Shown: positions 8,010 through 15,624, numbered from the stretch's first letter. The stretch: DNA of 64,000 bases from an uncultured Clostridia bacterium (GCA_937900415.1 CALCEY010000012.1:62001-126000), one strand, 5' to 3'. Notes: generated from the letters alone by a model not told the origin. Numbers and translations: made by a program.

Positions 8010-9548
8010 ATGGCAGTGAAAGTAATCACCTACGATGTCGGGACAACCGGCATGAAGGCCTGCATGTTCGACATTTCCACCAAAGAAAGCGTCCGCTATA
8101 TAGCCGGCGAAACAGAAGGATACGAGCTGCACGTTTTAAAAAACGGCGGCGTCGAACAGGAGCCGGATGATTGGTGGCAGGCTATGGCAAGAGCAACTAA
8201 AAAGCTTCTCCAAAAAACCGGGGTTCCAAAAGAAGAAATAAAAGGTATTTCCTTCTGCTCCCAATTCCAAACAGTCATAATGGTAGACGAGGCGGGAACG
8301 CCGCTGTACCGCGGCATGAGCTGTATGGACAGCAGAGCCGACAAGCAGTTCAAGGATTGCATGAGCACCGGTATCAAGGTCGAGGGACTGGACGTAATAA
8401 AAGTCCTCAAGTATCTCAAAATCACAGGAGCCGTATCAGCCAGCGCCAAAGACCCTGCATGGAAATATCTCTGGATCAAAGAAAATGAACCGGAAATTTT
8501 CGCCAAAACATACAAGTGGCTGGACGCTAAAGAGTATCTTACATGCCGCGCCACAGGAAAAATGATAGCCAGCATAGACGACGCGGGCGGCACCTTCCTC
8601 TATGACGTACATAAACAGTGTTGGAGCGGCACCTTATGCAAAATGCTGAAAATTGAAAAGAAGCATCTGCCTGAACTCTGCAAGTCAACAGACGAAGTAG
8701 GAAAACTATTGCCTAAAGCCGCCGAGGAACTTGGTCTTGCCGCCGGAACCGCCGTTATTTCCGGAGGAAGCGACGTAAGCCTCTGCTCGGTAGGCGCCGG
8801 CTGCACCGAGGTGGGCGACGTTCTCGTATATTCCGGAACCAGCGGCTGGGTTGCGACAACTGTAGACAGGCTGCATCTCGATCTGGCAAACATCATAGGA
8901 GCGCTTGTAGGAGCAGACCCTAATACCTATAACTACATTGCCGAAGTCGAAACCTCCGGAAAATGTATCGAATGGGTAAAAGACCGTATAGACCAGATAG
9001 AAATGGATTATGAGCAAATGGTAGAGTACATCAAGGAAACGCCCGCAGGCAGCAACGGCGTAATTTTCTCGCCTTGGATGCACGGAAATCGCTGCCCGTT
9101 CGATGACGCCAACTCAAGAGGCGTATTCTTCAACCTGGACATAACCACCAAGGGAAGCGACCTTATGAAAGCCGTCATTGAAGGCATATGCATGCATATG
9201 CTGTGGCTGCTTCAGGCTACTGAAAAAACATTTAAGACAAATCCTGTAATCAGGTTCTCAGGCGGAAGCGCACTGTCCCCTTTCATATGTCAAGTTATGG
9301 CAGACGTTCTGGGAAGGGATGTCGAAACTATCGAAAACCCGAGGCAGGTCGGCGCTATGGGCGCAGCAGCCTTAATGGCCGTCAGCTTCGGAATGTTGGA
9401 TGACATTAAGGATATAAAGAAAATCATCAAGGTGAGCGACGTTTATCACCCGAACATGAAAAATCATGCGGTATACGAAAAGCTACTGCCCGTATTTAAA
9501 GATTTATATAAGAACAACAAAAAAGCTTTCGCCGCCCTCAACGGCTGA
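8010..9548 (+). CDS. FGGY-family carbohydrate kinase (xylulokinase-like)
   Basis: ATP-dependent kinase of the FGGY sugar/polyol family; 512 residues is the normal size. Visible features: N-terminal actin-like phosphate loop YDVGTTGMKACMFD (residues about 8-21), substrate-site stretch VEQEPDDWWQAM (about 49-60), GISFCSQFQTVIMVD (about 85), and the C-terminal domain segments SGGSDVSLCSVGAG, VYSGTSGWVAT and RFSGGSALSPFICQVMADVLGRDV (about 418-440) for ATP binding. Substrate is not predictable; ketopentoses or polyols are usual. It opens the four-gene cluster, has an AGGAGGT ribosome site, and is 67 bases before the aminotransferase. It likely activates the pathway substrate by phosphorylation for the RuBisCO-like enzyme. 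Confidence 0.9.
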   Translation: MAVKVITYDVGTTGMKACMFDISTKESVRYIAGETEGYELHVLKNGGVEQEPDDWWQAMARATKKLLQKTGVPKEEIKGISFCSQFQTVIMVDEAGTPLYRGMSCMDSRADKQFKDCMSTGIKVEGLDVIKVLKYLKITGAVSASAKDPAWKYLWIKENEPEIFAKTYKWLDAKEYLTCRATGKMIASIDDAGGTFLYDVHKQCWSGTLCKMLKIEKKHLPELCKSTDEVGKLLPKAAEELGLAAGTAVISGGSDVSLCSVGAGCTEVGDVLVYSGTSGWVATTVDRLHLDLANIIGALVGADPNTYNYIAEVETSGKCIEWVKDRIDQIEMDYEQMVEYIKETPAGSNGVIFSPWMHGNRCPFDDANSRGVFFNLDITTKGSDLMKAVIEGICMHMLWLLQATEKTFKTNPVIRFSGGSALSPFICQVMADVLGRDVETIENPRQVGAMGAAALMAVSFGMLDDIKDIKKIIKVSDVYHPNMKNHAVYEKLLPVFKDLYKNNKKAFAALNG

Positions 9549-9615
9549 TATAGAATTCATTAAAATATCAAAACGGTTTTAAAAACCAGAATAAAACAAT
9601 CAGGAGGTAAATCAA

Positions 9616-11058
9616 ATGAATGCAAGTTACGGCGTATCAAGATGGCCAAATGAAAAAGAAGTGTTTGAAAAAATGGAAAGACTGGTAAATCAGCCTCTCC
9701 GTCACATCAAGCCTGAAGCTATGGCAAAATACAAAAAGTATTTTGAAGAAAAATGTAAAGGCTCAAAGGCTATGATAGAGCAGGCAAAAAAAGTCATCCC
9801 CGGCGGAGTCCAGCATAATCTGGCCTTCAATTACCCATTCCCTCTGGTAGTGGAAAAAGCGGAAGGAGCTTATTTATACGATATCGACGGAAACCGCTAT
9901 GTAGACTATCTGCAAGCTGGCGGCCCTACTCTTTTAGGCAGTAACTATGAGCCTGTGAACCGTAAAGTATGGGAAGTAGTAAAAGAATCGGGACCTGTTA
10001 CCGGTCTTTTCCACCCTTACGAAATGAAACTGGCGGAAAAAATCCACGAGTGTATGCCTTGGGTTGAAATGTACAGATGTCTGGCCAGCGGAACAGAAGC
10101 AGACATGGTTGCTATCAGAATCGCGCGTACATATACAGGAAAGCAGAACATCATTAAAGTCGGCGGAGCATATCACGGATGGAGCGATCAACTTGTATAT
10201 TCCCTGCACATTCCTTATACTCAGACCTTTGAAGCCCACGGAATCCCTAAGGAAGCCTCCGCCAACACCAAGGAATTTTTCCCGGGAGATATAGACGGAC
10301 TTCGCAAGGTTCTTGAAGAGAACGAAAAGAACGGCGGCACGGCGGCAGTAATCATCGAGCCTTTCGGCCCTGAAAGCGGCACTCGTCCCGTAGCCATGGA
10401 TTTTGCAAAGAAGGTCAGAGAGCTCTGCGATGAATTCAACGCCCTTCTCATCTTCGATGAAGTAGTTACAGCCTTCAGAGTAGGCCCGGGCGGAGCACAA
10501 GGCTTCTTTAACGTAAAACCTGACCTGACTGTATTCGGTAAAATAGTTGCCGGAGGCTATCCTATGGCCGGAGGCGTAGGCGGAAGCGAAGAAATCATGT
10601 CCTGTATAGCTGCCGGCGTAAAAGCAGGTAAAAAGAAAGCTTATGTAGGCGGAACACTTACAGCCAACCCGCTTTCCTGCGCTGCCGGATATTTCGCTAT
10701 CGACGAGATCATCAAACAGGATGCTGCGAAAAAGGCAGGTGAAAACGGCGACAAGCTGTGCGACGGAATCCAGAAGCTCATCGACAAATACGACCTGCCG
10801 TTCGTAACCTGGAATACAGGCTCAATAGTTCACTTCGAGGTTTCCGGCGTAATGTACCTGAGCGTAACAGACCCTGATATTTTCAAGAAGATTCCTGAAC
10901 GTCAGCAGTACATTGAAGAATTCGGAGCAGCCCTGACCGCTAACGGAGTCATCACTCTTGCGGGAAGCAGAATTTACACCAGCATGGCGGACAACGACGA
11001 AACTATCGCCCAGACTCTGACCGCATTTGAAGAAGTATTCTCCAATATTGAAAAATAA
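9616..11058 (+). CDS. class III PLP aminotransferase / glutamate-1-semialdehyde-aminomutase-like
   Basis: PLP-dependent fold-type I enzyme of 480 residues. Signatures: VIPGGVQHN (about 60-68) typical of the GSA-aminomutase subgroup, YLYDIDGNRYVDYLQAGG (86-103), phosphate-binding SGTEADM (158-164), AYHGWSD (185-191), IIEPFGPE, the pyridine-nitrogen aspartate in IFDEVVTAFR (D281) and the Schiff-base lysine in FGKIVAGGYPMAG (K309). It is not the haem-pathway enzyme by context: no hem genes are nearby and it sits between a sugar kinase and a RuBisCO-like protein. A role in amino transfer to or from a sugar-derived aldehyde/ketone, or 1,2-amino migration, is inferred. Strong AGGAGGT ribosome site. 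Confidence 0.88.
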   Translation: MNASYGVSRWPNEKEVFEKMERLVNQPLRHIKPEAMAKYKKYFEEKCKGSKAMIEQAKKVIPGGVQHNLAFNYPFPLVVEKAEGAYLYDIDGNRYVDYLQAGGPTLLGSNYEPVNRKVWEVVKESGPVTGLFHPYEMKLAEKIHECMPWVEMYRCLASGTEADMVAIRIARTYTGKQNIIKVGGAYHGWSDQLVYSLHIPYTQTFEAHGIPKEASANTKEFFPGDIDGLRKVLEENEKNGGTAAVIIEPFGPESGTRPVAMDFAKKVRELCDEFNALLIFDEVVTAFRVGPGGAQGFFNVKPDLTVFGKIVAGGYPMAGGVGGSEEIMSCIAAGVKAGKKKAYVGGTLTANPLSCAAGYFAIDEIIKQDAAKKAGENGDKLCDGIQKLIDKYDLPFVTWNTGSIVHFEVSGVMYLSVTDPDIFKKIPERQQYIEEFGAALTANGVITLAGSRIYTSMADNDETIAQTLTAFEEVFSNIEK

Positions 11059-11126
11059 CGAAAAACAAGACGCAAAGCGCATGCAAAACTCCAATAATGC
11101 GCGCTTAAATTACGAGGAGGTAAATT

Positions 11127-12443
11127 ATGATTCGTAAATTAGACATGGAAAACTTAACCCACGCATTTCCTGAGGTAGCCTTTTCCGAAGACTACGTTAT
11201 AGCTACTTATCAAGCCAAGGTGCAGACGTCAAACATCGAAAAGCTGGCTATGGCCATCGCTGCCGAACAGACTACCGGAACCTGGATAAAGGTAGGAGCA
11301 GACTCAATCGAAAAGACAAAGCGCTTCGGTTCGAAACTGGTAGCTCTTTATGAGGTGCCGGATATCGGATGCGACTATATGTCAGATGAACCGCCTATGT
11401 ACATCATTCAGGTGGCTTACCCTATGGAAAACTTCTCGACAAGCATGTCTGCAATCCAGACGATTTTATTCGGAAACATTTCCGCTTCCGGAATGATTCG
11501 CCTCATAGACGTTGCTTTCCCTAAGAAATTCATCGAAAAATTCCAGGGACCTAAATTCGGTGTAGAGGGAATGAGAGAAGTTCTCGGAGTCAAGGAAAGA
11601 CCTCTCCTCAACGCCATGATAAAGCCTAATATCGGCTGGACTCCAGATGAAGGAGCAGAACTTTTCTATCGTGCCTGCAAGGGCGGCGTAGACGTTATAA
11701 AGGACGACGAACTGATGCTGGCCGACGGTCCTTTCTGCCCTCTGGAAGAGAGAGTTTCCAAATTCATGGCTATGGAAAAGAAGGTTTATGAAGAAACCGG
11801 CGAGCACAGTCTCTATGCGGTAAATATTTCAGACAACACCGGCAAAGTTAAGGAAAACGCTTACAGAGCTCTTGAAGCCGGCGGAAACTGTCTGATGGTA
11901 AACGTTTATACCACCGGTCACGACACGCTGAAAATGCTGGCTGACGACCCTAACATCAACGTTCCTATACTGGCTCACGTAAACTTTGCAGGAACGATGG
12001 CAGCTTCAACCTATACAGGAATCGCCGCCCCGCTTTTAGTCGGAAAACTGACTCGACTGGCAGGAGGAGACTTCCAGATAAACGGACATCCTTTCGGCAA
12101 ATTCCCTGTATCACACAAATTATTCTACCGCTGCTTCAAGTTCTTTACTCAGCCATGGTGGAACATAAAGCCTATGATGTACGCATGCTCAGGCGGCACC
12201 ACTCAGATGGCTGTTGAAAAAATCGTTAAAGAAGTAGGAACCGACGTCATGCTTGCAGCCGGCGGCGGAGTTCACGGTCATCCGGATGGAAGCGAAGCCG
12301 GTGCAAAATCCATGCGCCAGGCTATCGACGCAGCAATGCAGGGAATCCCTGTTACAGAATACGCAAAGGATCACAAGGAACTGGCAAGAATGTTAGCATT
12401 CCTGAATCCTGATCTTAAGAAGAACTTCGATTTAATGATGTAA
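11127..12443 (+). CDS. RuBisCO-like protein (form IV type, unknown reaction)
   Basis: A 438-residue member of the RuBisCO large-subunit superfamily. Matched to RuBisCO positions, it keeps E47 (E60), T52-W53 (T65-W66), N117 (N123), K166 (K175), the carbamylated lysine and Mg ligands K192-D193-D194-E195 (K201/D203/E204), H284 (H294), loop-6 K325 (K334), S355-G356-G357 (S379-G381) and the phosphate-binding GGG 379-381. It has lost residues needed for CO2 fixation: K177 is N168, R295 is V285, H327 is I318. So it should enolise a phosphorylated sugar-like substrate without carboxylating it. Known RuBisCO-like proteins act in methionine salvage (MtnW), the Rhodospirillum isomerase branch and D-apionate catabolism; none has exactly this neighbourhood. 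AGGAGGT site 7 bases before the ATG. Confidence 0.9.
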   Translation: MIRKLDMENLTHAFPEVAFSEDYVIATYQAKVQTSNIEKLAMAIAAEQTTGTWIKVGADSIEKTKRFGSKLVALYEVPDIGCDYMSDEPPMYIIQVAYPMENFSTSMSAIQTILFGNISASGMIRLIDVAFPKKFIEKFQGPKFGVEGMREVLGVKERPLLNAMIKPNIGWTPDEGAELFYRACKGGVDVIKDDELMLADGPFCPLEERVSKFMAMEKKVYEETGEHSLYAVNISDNTGKVKENAYRALEAGGNCLMVNVYTTGHDTLKMLADDPNINVPILAHVNFAGTMAASTYTGIAAPLLVGKLTRLAGGDFQINGHPFGKFPVSHKLFYRCFKFFTQPWWNIKPMMYACSGGTTQMAVEKIVKEVGTDVMLAAGGGVHGHPDGSEAGAKSMRQAIDAAMQGIPVTEYAKDHKELARMLAFLNPDLKKNFDLMM

Positions 12444-12457
12444 TTCAAAGCGTTACT

Positions 12458-12490
12458 GCTATGGCTGCCGGTTTTACCGGCAGCCATAGC
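12458..12490 (+). terminator. intra-cluster hairpin between the RuBisCO-like and HAD genes
   Basis: Perfect 15-bp stem (GCTATGGCTGCCGGT and complement) with a TTT loop, starting 15 bases after the RuBisCO-like stop. It is followed by TTTAAG rather than a long T-run, so it may be a partial terminator or an mRNA-stabilising element that lowers phosphatase expression relative to upstream genes. Confidence 0.6.
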
Positions 12491-12511
12491 TTTAAGAGGG
12501 AGGTTAAACCA

Positions 12512-13144
12512 TTGTATAAAAATATAATTTTTATTGATTTCGACGGAACCATCACGACGGAGGACACTCTTACAGGCGCAATACTGCCTTTTGTTGACAA
12601 AGCCGAATTCGCCGAATACATGGGAAAACTGCAAAACGGCGAAATGACCCTAAGTCAGGTAGTTCGTTATGCCTATGACGACAGACCGGCTTCCTGGATT
12701 CCCGATATGCTGAAATATATAGACAGGGTAAAAATCCGTTCCGGCTTCGGGGAGTTTCTCGATAAAATGCAGAAAAAAAATATTCCCGTGGTAGTAATTT
12801 CCGGCGGATTCCGCCAATTTTCCGAGCGAAAACTGGCTCCCTATATGGATAAACTTACTGCCCTTCACGCCGTGGAAATGACGGTAGAAAATGATAAAAT
12901 CAAACTGATTTCTCAGCATGACGACGGCAACGAGCTGCTTAAAAAAACCGACATAATGGCAAAATACGAATATAATTATTCCATAGGTATAGGCGACAGC
13001 TTTACCGACAAGAATATGGCTCAAGCTGTTGATTCCTGCTTTGCCAGAGACATCCTGGCTCAATATCTTGATAAACTTGGAAAAAAATACAGGCCGTACG
13101 AAACATTCTTCGATGTGATAAACGGAATCGAAGAAATTTTATAA
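12512..13144 (+). CDS. HAD-superfamily phosphatase, MtnX/SerB-like
   Basis: Haloacid-dehalogenase phosphatase of 210 residues. Motif I FIDFDGTITTEDT (nucleophile Asp about residue 8), motif II VVVISGGF (Ser about 92), the lysine motif, and motif III IGIGDSFTDKNMA (about 160) are all present, with an alpha-helical C1 cap between motifs I and II as in MtnX (2-hydroxy-3-keto-5-methylthiopentenyl-1-phosphate phosphatase) and SerB. I set the start at TTG 12512 because it is 7 bases after GGGAGG; the upstream in-frame ATG lies inside the hairpin. Last gene of the cluster. The pairing of RuBisCO-like protein with an MtnX-like phosphatase parallels methionine salvage, but the dehydratase and dioxygenase are absent. 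Confidence 0.85.
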   Translation: MYKNIIFIDFDGTITTEDTLTGAILPFVDKAEFAEYMGKLQNGEMTLSQVVRYAYDDRPASWIPDMLKYIDRVKIRSGFGEFLDKMQKKNIPVVVISGGFRQFSERKLAPYMDKLTALHAVEMTVENDKIKLISQHDDGNELLKKTDIMAKYEYNYSIGIGDSFTDKNMAQAVDSCFARDILAQYLDKLGKKYRPYETFFDVINGIEEIL

Positions 13145-13149
13145 ATCAA

Positions 13150-13181
13150 AAATTGCGCTGTTCTTCAGAACAGCGCAATTT
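13150..13181. terminator. bidirectional terminator
   Basis: Perfect 15-bp inverted repeat (AAATTGCGCTGTTCT and complement, loop TC) followed by TGTTTTTC on the plus strand. It ends the kinase-to-phosphatase cluster and, read from the other side, the convergent secreted-protein gene. Confidence 0.88.
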
Positions 13182-13205
13182 GTTTTTCAGCAATAATTGC
13201 AGATT

Positions 13206-14639
13206 TTATTTGTTTTCCACTGCTTTCTTTCTTATTACCACAGCGACTCCCGCTCCTGCCGCTACTGCCATCATTGCAACCCAAAGAAGCGCATTGCTTC
13301 CGTCCGTTGTTTCCGGAACAGATTCATCTTTTTTATCTTCGTCCTTTACGTCTTCTTTGTCGTTTTTATCATTATCGCTTGGCTGGTCTTCATCATCGGT
13401 ACCCGGATTAGGCTTTACAGGCTCTTCCTTAACAGCATATGAGCCGTCATCATTCTTAACAAGGCCTGCTTCCTCTGCGCCTTCAATGACTGCTGCGTCC
13501 TGGTCCTTATCCTGATAAATGGCCGAAACATTTTTGTTTCCGTTTACAGTTATCTTAGAAGCTGATGCAAATACTACCTTAGCAGCTCCGTTGGCAGTAT
13601 CTACATTGATTCCGCCCCAGGCCTTTTCGCCTGTGACAATGTCAAGACTGCCTTCAACCTTTACTTCGGAGGCGTTTACAACCATACCTGCTCCTCCTAC
13701 CGTTTTGGTAACGTCAAGGGTAACATTCTTAACGACAACATTCTTGGCCTTATACACATGAAGCGCACTCTTATTTGCTTCAGAGGTCTTTATTTTAAGA
13801 TCTTCCAGAACAACGCCGTCACCTGTAACCGTTACTACATTATCTTTTCCTAAAGCCTCAGTTCCCGAAATTGTATGGCCATTGCCTATAACCCTTGTTC
13901 CGGCTGTCAGATACAACGGCTGCGTCAGTTCAACATCGTTGTTAAGCGTAATGGTTTCAACTTTAGTTCCTTTTGCAGCAACAAACTGTGCAAGGAGTTC
14001 ATCGCTTACATAAGCGTTTTGTCCGTCACCGGTTTTCACTTCAGTCATTACAGCTCCCGATACATTTCCGCTGTTTTCACTGCAAATCACAGACTGGGTT
14101 CCCTGTGCTCCTTCTATCTTTATATCAGCTCCGTCAAAATTTGCCTTTGCATTGTCAACGTTGATGCCATACCATGAATTTGCTCCGAGCTTGATAGAAA
14201 GGCTTCCGGCAAAAACAGCTGAAGCTTCCCTGTTAATGATAATTGCTCCGCCTTTAGCTGCCGCACTGTTGTCCACGGTAAGATTTGTCGCATCAAGCTT
14301 TGCTTCGTATCCCACATACATAGCTGAATTGCTGCTTGCTCCGGCTACAACGGCAACTTTTTCAAGTTTTAAGTTGGTATTCCCCTGAACTGCCAATACT
14401 TTTTCACCACAGGAATCGGAAGCCATGAGAGTTCCGTTGCTTATCGAAACATTACCTTTATCTGTCAGTGAAATCATTGAATCTACATTAACCGTCTTTC
14501 CGCCGAGGTCAACGCTGCCGTTTTCCAAAGCAGCCTCAAATTCCGCTTGCGTCATTGTGTTTTCTGCCGCAAAAACCATGGTCGGCATAAATACAGCAAC
14601 CATAATTATGCAGAGAAAAGCAGTCAATAACTTTTTCAT
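13206..14639 (-). CDS. secreted, cell-surface beta-helix-like protein with C-terminal membrane anchor
   Basis: 477-residue exported protein. N-terminal signal peptide MKKLLTAFLCIIMVAVF... cleaved near MVFAAEN. The body is built of repeating short beta-strand segments with hallmarks of a right-handed parallel beta-helix (for example GVVLEDLKIKTSEAN, NVVVKNVTLDVTKTVGGAG, SEVKVEGSLDIVTGEKAW, and the near-duplicate pair SWYGINVDNAKANFD / AWGGINVDTANGAAK). An acidic linker (about residues 400-445) precedes VPETTDGSN, a hydrophobic helix and RKK tail, which resembles a degenerate sortase/anchor signal. I chose the ATG at 14639 because AAGGAGG lies 9 bases before it. Function unknown, probably adhesion or polysaccharide interaction. 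Its promoter contains a G9 tract. Confidence 0.8.
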   Translation of the reverse strand: MKKLLTAFLCIIMVAVFMPTMVFAAENTMTQAEFEAALENGSVDLGGKTVNVDSMISLTDKGNVSISNGTLMASDSCGEKVLAVQGNTNLKLEKVAVVAGASSNSAMYVGYEAKLDATNLTVDNSAAAKGGAIIINREASAVFAGSLSIKLGANSWYGINVDNAKANFDGADIKIEGAQGTQSVICSENSGNVSGAVMTEVKTGDGQNAYVSDELLAQFVAAKGTKVETITLNNDVELTQPLYLTAGTRVIGNGHTISGTEALGKDNVVTVTGDGVVLEDLKIKTSEANKSALHVYKAKNVVVKNVTLDVTKTVGGAGMVVNASEVKVEGSLDIVTGEKAWGGINVDTANGAAKVVFASASKITVNGNKNVSAIYQDKDQDAAVIEGAEEAGLVKNDDGSYAVKEEPVKPNPGTDDEDQPSDNDKNDKEDVKDEDKKDESVPETTDGSNALLWVAMMAVAAGAGVAVVIRKKAVENK

Positions 14640-14689
14640 CTTCTTTTCCTCCTTAAATTTAGCATAATAAATGCATCTTATCAATTATA

Positions 14690-14719
14690 ATAATACCCCC
14701 CCCCAATATAATTTGTCAA
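14690..14719 (-). promoter_or_regulatory. promoter with G9 tract in the spacer (candidate phase-variable)
   Basis: On the minus strand: TTGACA (14714-14719), an 18-base spacer whose last nine bases are all G (14696-14704), then TATTAT (14690-14695). It lies about 50 bases before the start of the surface-protein gene. One G fewer would give the optimal 17-base spacing, so slippage in the tract would change promoter strength. Confidence 0.65.
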
Positions 14720-14880
14720 TTTGTATTCATTGGAAAATACATATTCTAATCTTGTTTTTATCAATCCAATGAGAAGCTGTTATGTAAACAGCATCAGTCT
14801 GTCCGCCTCGCTGCCGCTTTTCTCCGCTTGCCGCTTCTTCCAGATCACGAAATTTTTCATTACACACTCTTGCCAAAACA

Positions 14881-14910
14881 AAATCAGGACGTATAAATAC
14901 ATCCTGATTT
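14881..14910 (-). terminator. hairpin following the tRNA-Leu remnant
   Basis: Inverted repeat AAATCAGGA (14881-14889) / TCCTGATTT (14902-14910), 4 bases from the tRNA 3'-end remnant. It mirrors the spacing of hairpin 15080-15110 to the intact tRNA-Leu. Confidence 0.65.
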
Positions 14911-14913
14911 TGA

Positions 14914-14935
14914 TGGTGCGGATAAAAGGATTCGA
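14914..14935 (-). pseudogene. 3'-end remnant of tRNA-Leu
   Basis: Twenty-two bases, TGGTGCGGATAAAAGGATTC plus GA on the plus strand, are identical to the 3' end (CCA, acceptor and part of the T-arm) of the intact tRNA-Leu at 15114. The rest of the tRNA is missing; a GC-rich segment follows. Confidence 0.75.
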
Positions 14936-15066
14936 CCGCCTGCTTCGCATCCGCTTGCAGGCTGCCTCCTCGGCTCCCTCTCCGGCCGCCTCGGACCGCT
15001 CGTTGCCGGAAGCTTCACCGGAGCTTCCGGCTTTACGCTCGCGCCTTCTCAGGTCCGAATCCCGAT
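14936..15066. other. GC-rich insert between tRNA-Leu remnant and the intact tRNA-Leu unit
   Basis: About 130 bases, strikingly GC-rich against the flanks, with inverted segments such as GCCGGAAGCTTC/GGAGCTTCCGGC (around 15004-15032) and CCGCTTGCAGG. An ORF can be drawn through it on the minus strand (14780-15085) but it translates the tRNA remnant, so I regard it as non-coding. Confidence 0.5.
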
Positions 15067-15079
15067 AAACAGCATAAAA

Positions 15080-15110
15080 AATCAAGAGGCAATAATATAA
15101 CCTCTTGATT
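15080..15110 (-). terminator. terminator of tRNA-Leu
   Basis: AATCAAGAGG (15080-15089) / CCTCTTGATT (15101-15110) hairpin immediately 3' of the tRNA on the minus strand. Confidence 0.75.
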
Positions 15111-15113
15111 ATC

Positions 15114-15200
15114 TGGTGCGGATAAAAGGATTCGAACCTTCATGAAGTAACCCTCACACGGACCTGAACCGTGCGCGTCTGCCAATTCCGCCATATCCGC
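15114..15200 (-). tRNA. tRNA-Leu (anticodon CAG)
   Basis: Complete class II tRNA on the minus strand: acceptor GCGGATA/TATCCGC, D-arm with GGCGGAATTGGCAGACGC, anticodon stem-loop CACGG-TTCAGGT-CCGTG (anticodon CAG), long variable arm, T-arm AAGGTTCGAATCCTT, encoded CCA at 15114-15116. Confidence 0.96.
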
Positions 15201-15549
15201 ATATTAACTCTCGACATTCCTACTATACACTAATTCAAAATAAATTTCAATAGAAATTTTACATTTTGAAAATCTTTTTTCCGCCTTGAATATCCGCAAT
15301 ATATAATTATAGACTCAAGGTCTTTCGAACAAACATGTACGCTTTACAGCTAATTTGAATAAACTGCACATTTTTGAATTCTTCATTTTCCTAATTCAGC
15401 GCTTTGCAAATCTTATCATAATTTTCTAAACAAACTTTCGTTTGGTTTTTTAACTGAGTCGGCAATTTTAATAAATCCATGCCTCAAACGACCAGCGCTT
15501 TTAAGATACCACAGCAGCTGTCATACGGCCTGGATAAATAGTTTTAACG
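15201..15549. other. AT-rich intergenic stretch
   Basis: Gap of about 350 bases between tRNA-Leu and the hairpin after the GH18 gene. No ORF or RNA gene seen; it should hold the tRNA-Leu promoter. Confidence 0.4.
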
Positions 15550-15593
15550 AAGCCCTGCGGCCTTCTTGGCGGAATCGTTAAATACGCAGGGCT
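15550..15593 (-). terminator. hairpin downstream of the GH18 gene
   Basis: AGCCCTGCG (15550-15558) / CGCAGGGCT (15585-15593) inverted repeat, with a competing inner pair AACGA/TCGTT. Placed about 30 bases beyond the GH18-family stop. No strong T-run. Confidence 0.5.
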
Positions 15594-15624
15594 CCGCTGG
15601 TGTTCCATTTTTCAATCGGTGGTT

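Noticed and set aside
9616..11058. Haem-pathway glutamate-1-semialdehyde aminomutase
   Set aside because: No hem genes nearby and tight linkage to kinase and RuBisCO-like genes; extra N-terminal segment of about 50 residues.
11127..12443. Genuine CO2-fixing RuBisCO
   Set aside because: K177, R295 and H327 equivalents are replaced and no phosphoribulokinase is present.
12461..12511. N-terminal extension of the HAD phosphatase starting at ATG 12461
   Set aside because: The extension is the translated hairpin; the TTG at 12512 has a proper ribosome site.
14780..15085. Minus-strand ORF of about 100 codons through the tRNA-Leu remnant
   Set aside because: It translates the tRNA 3' end and GC-rich insert; no ribosome site and no protein-like character.
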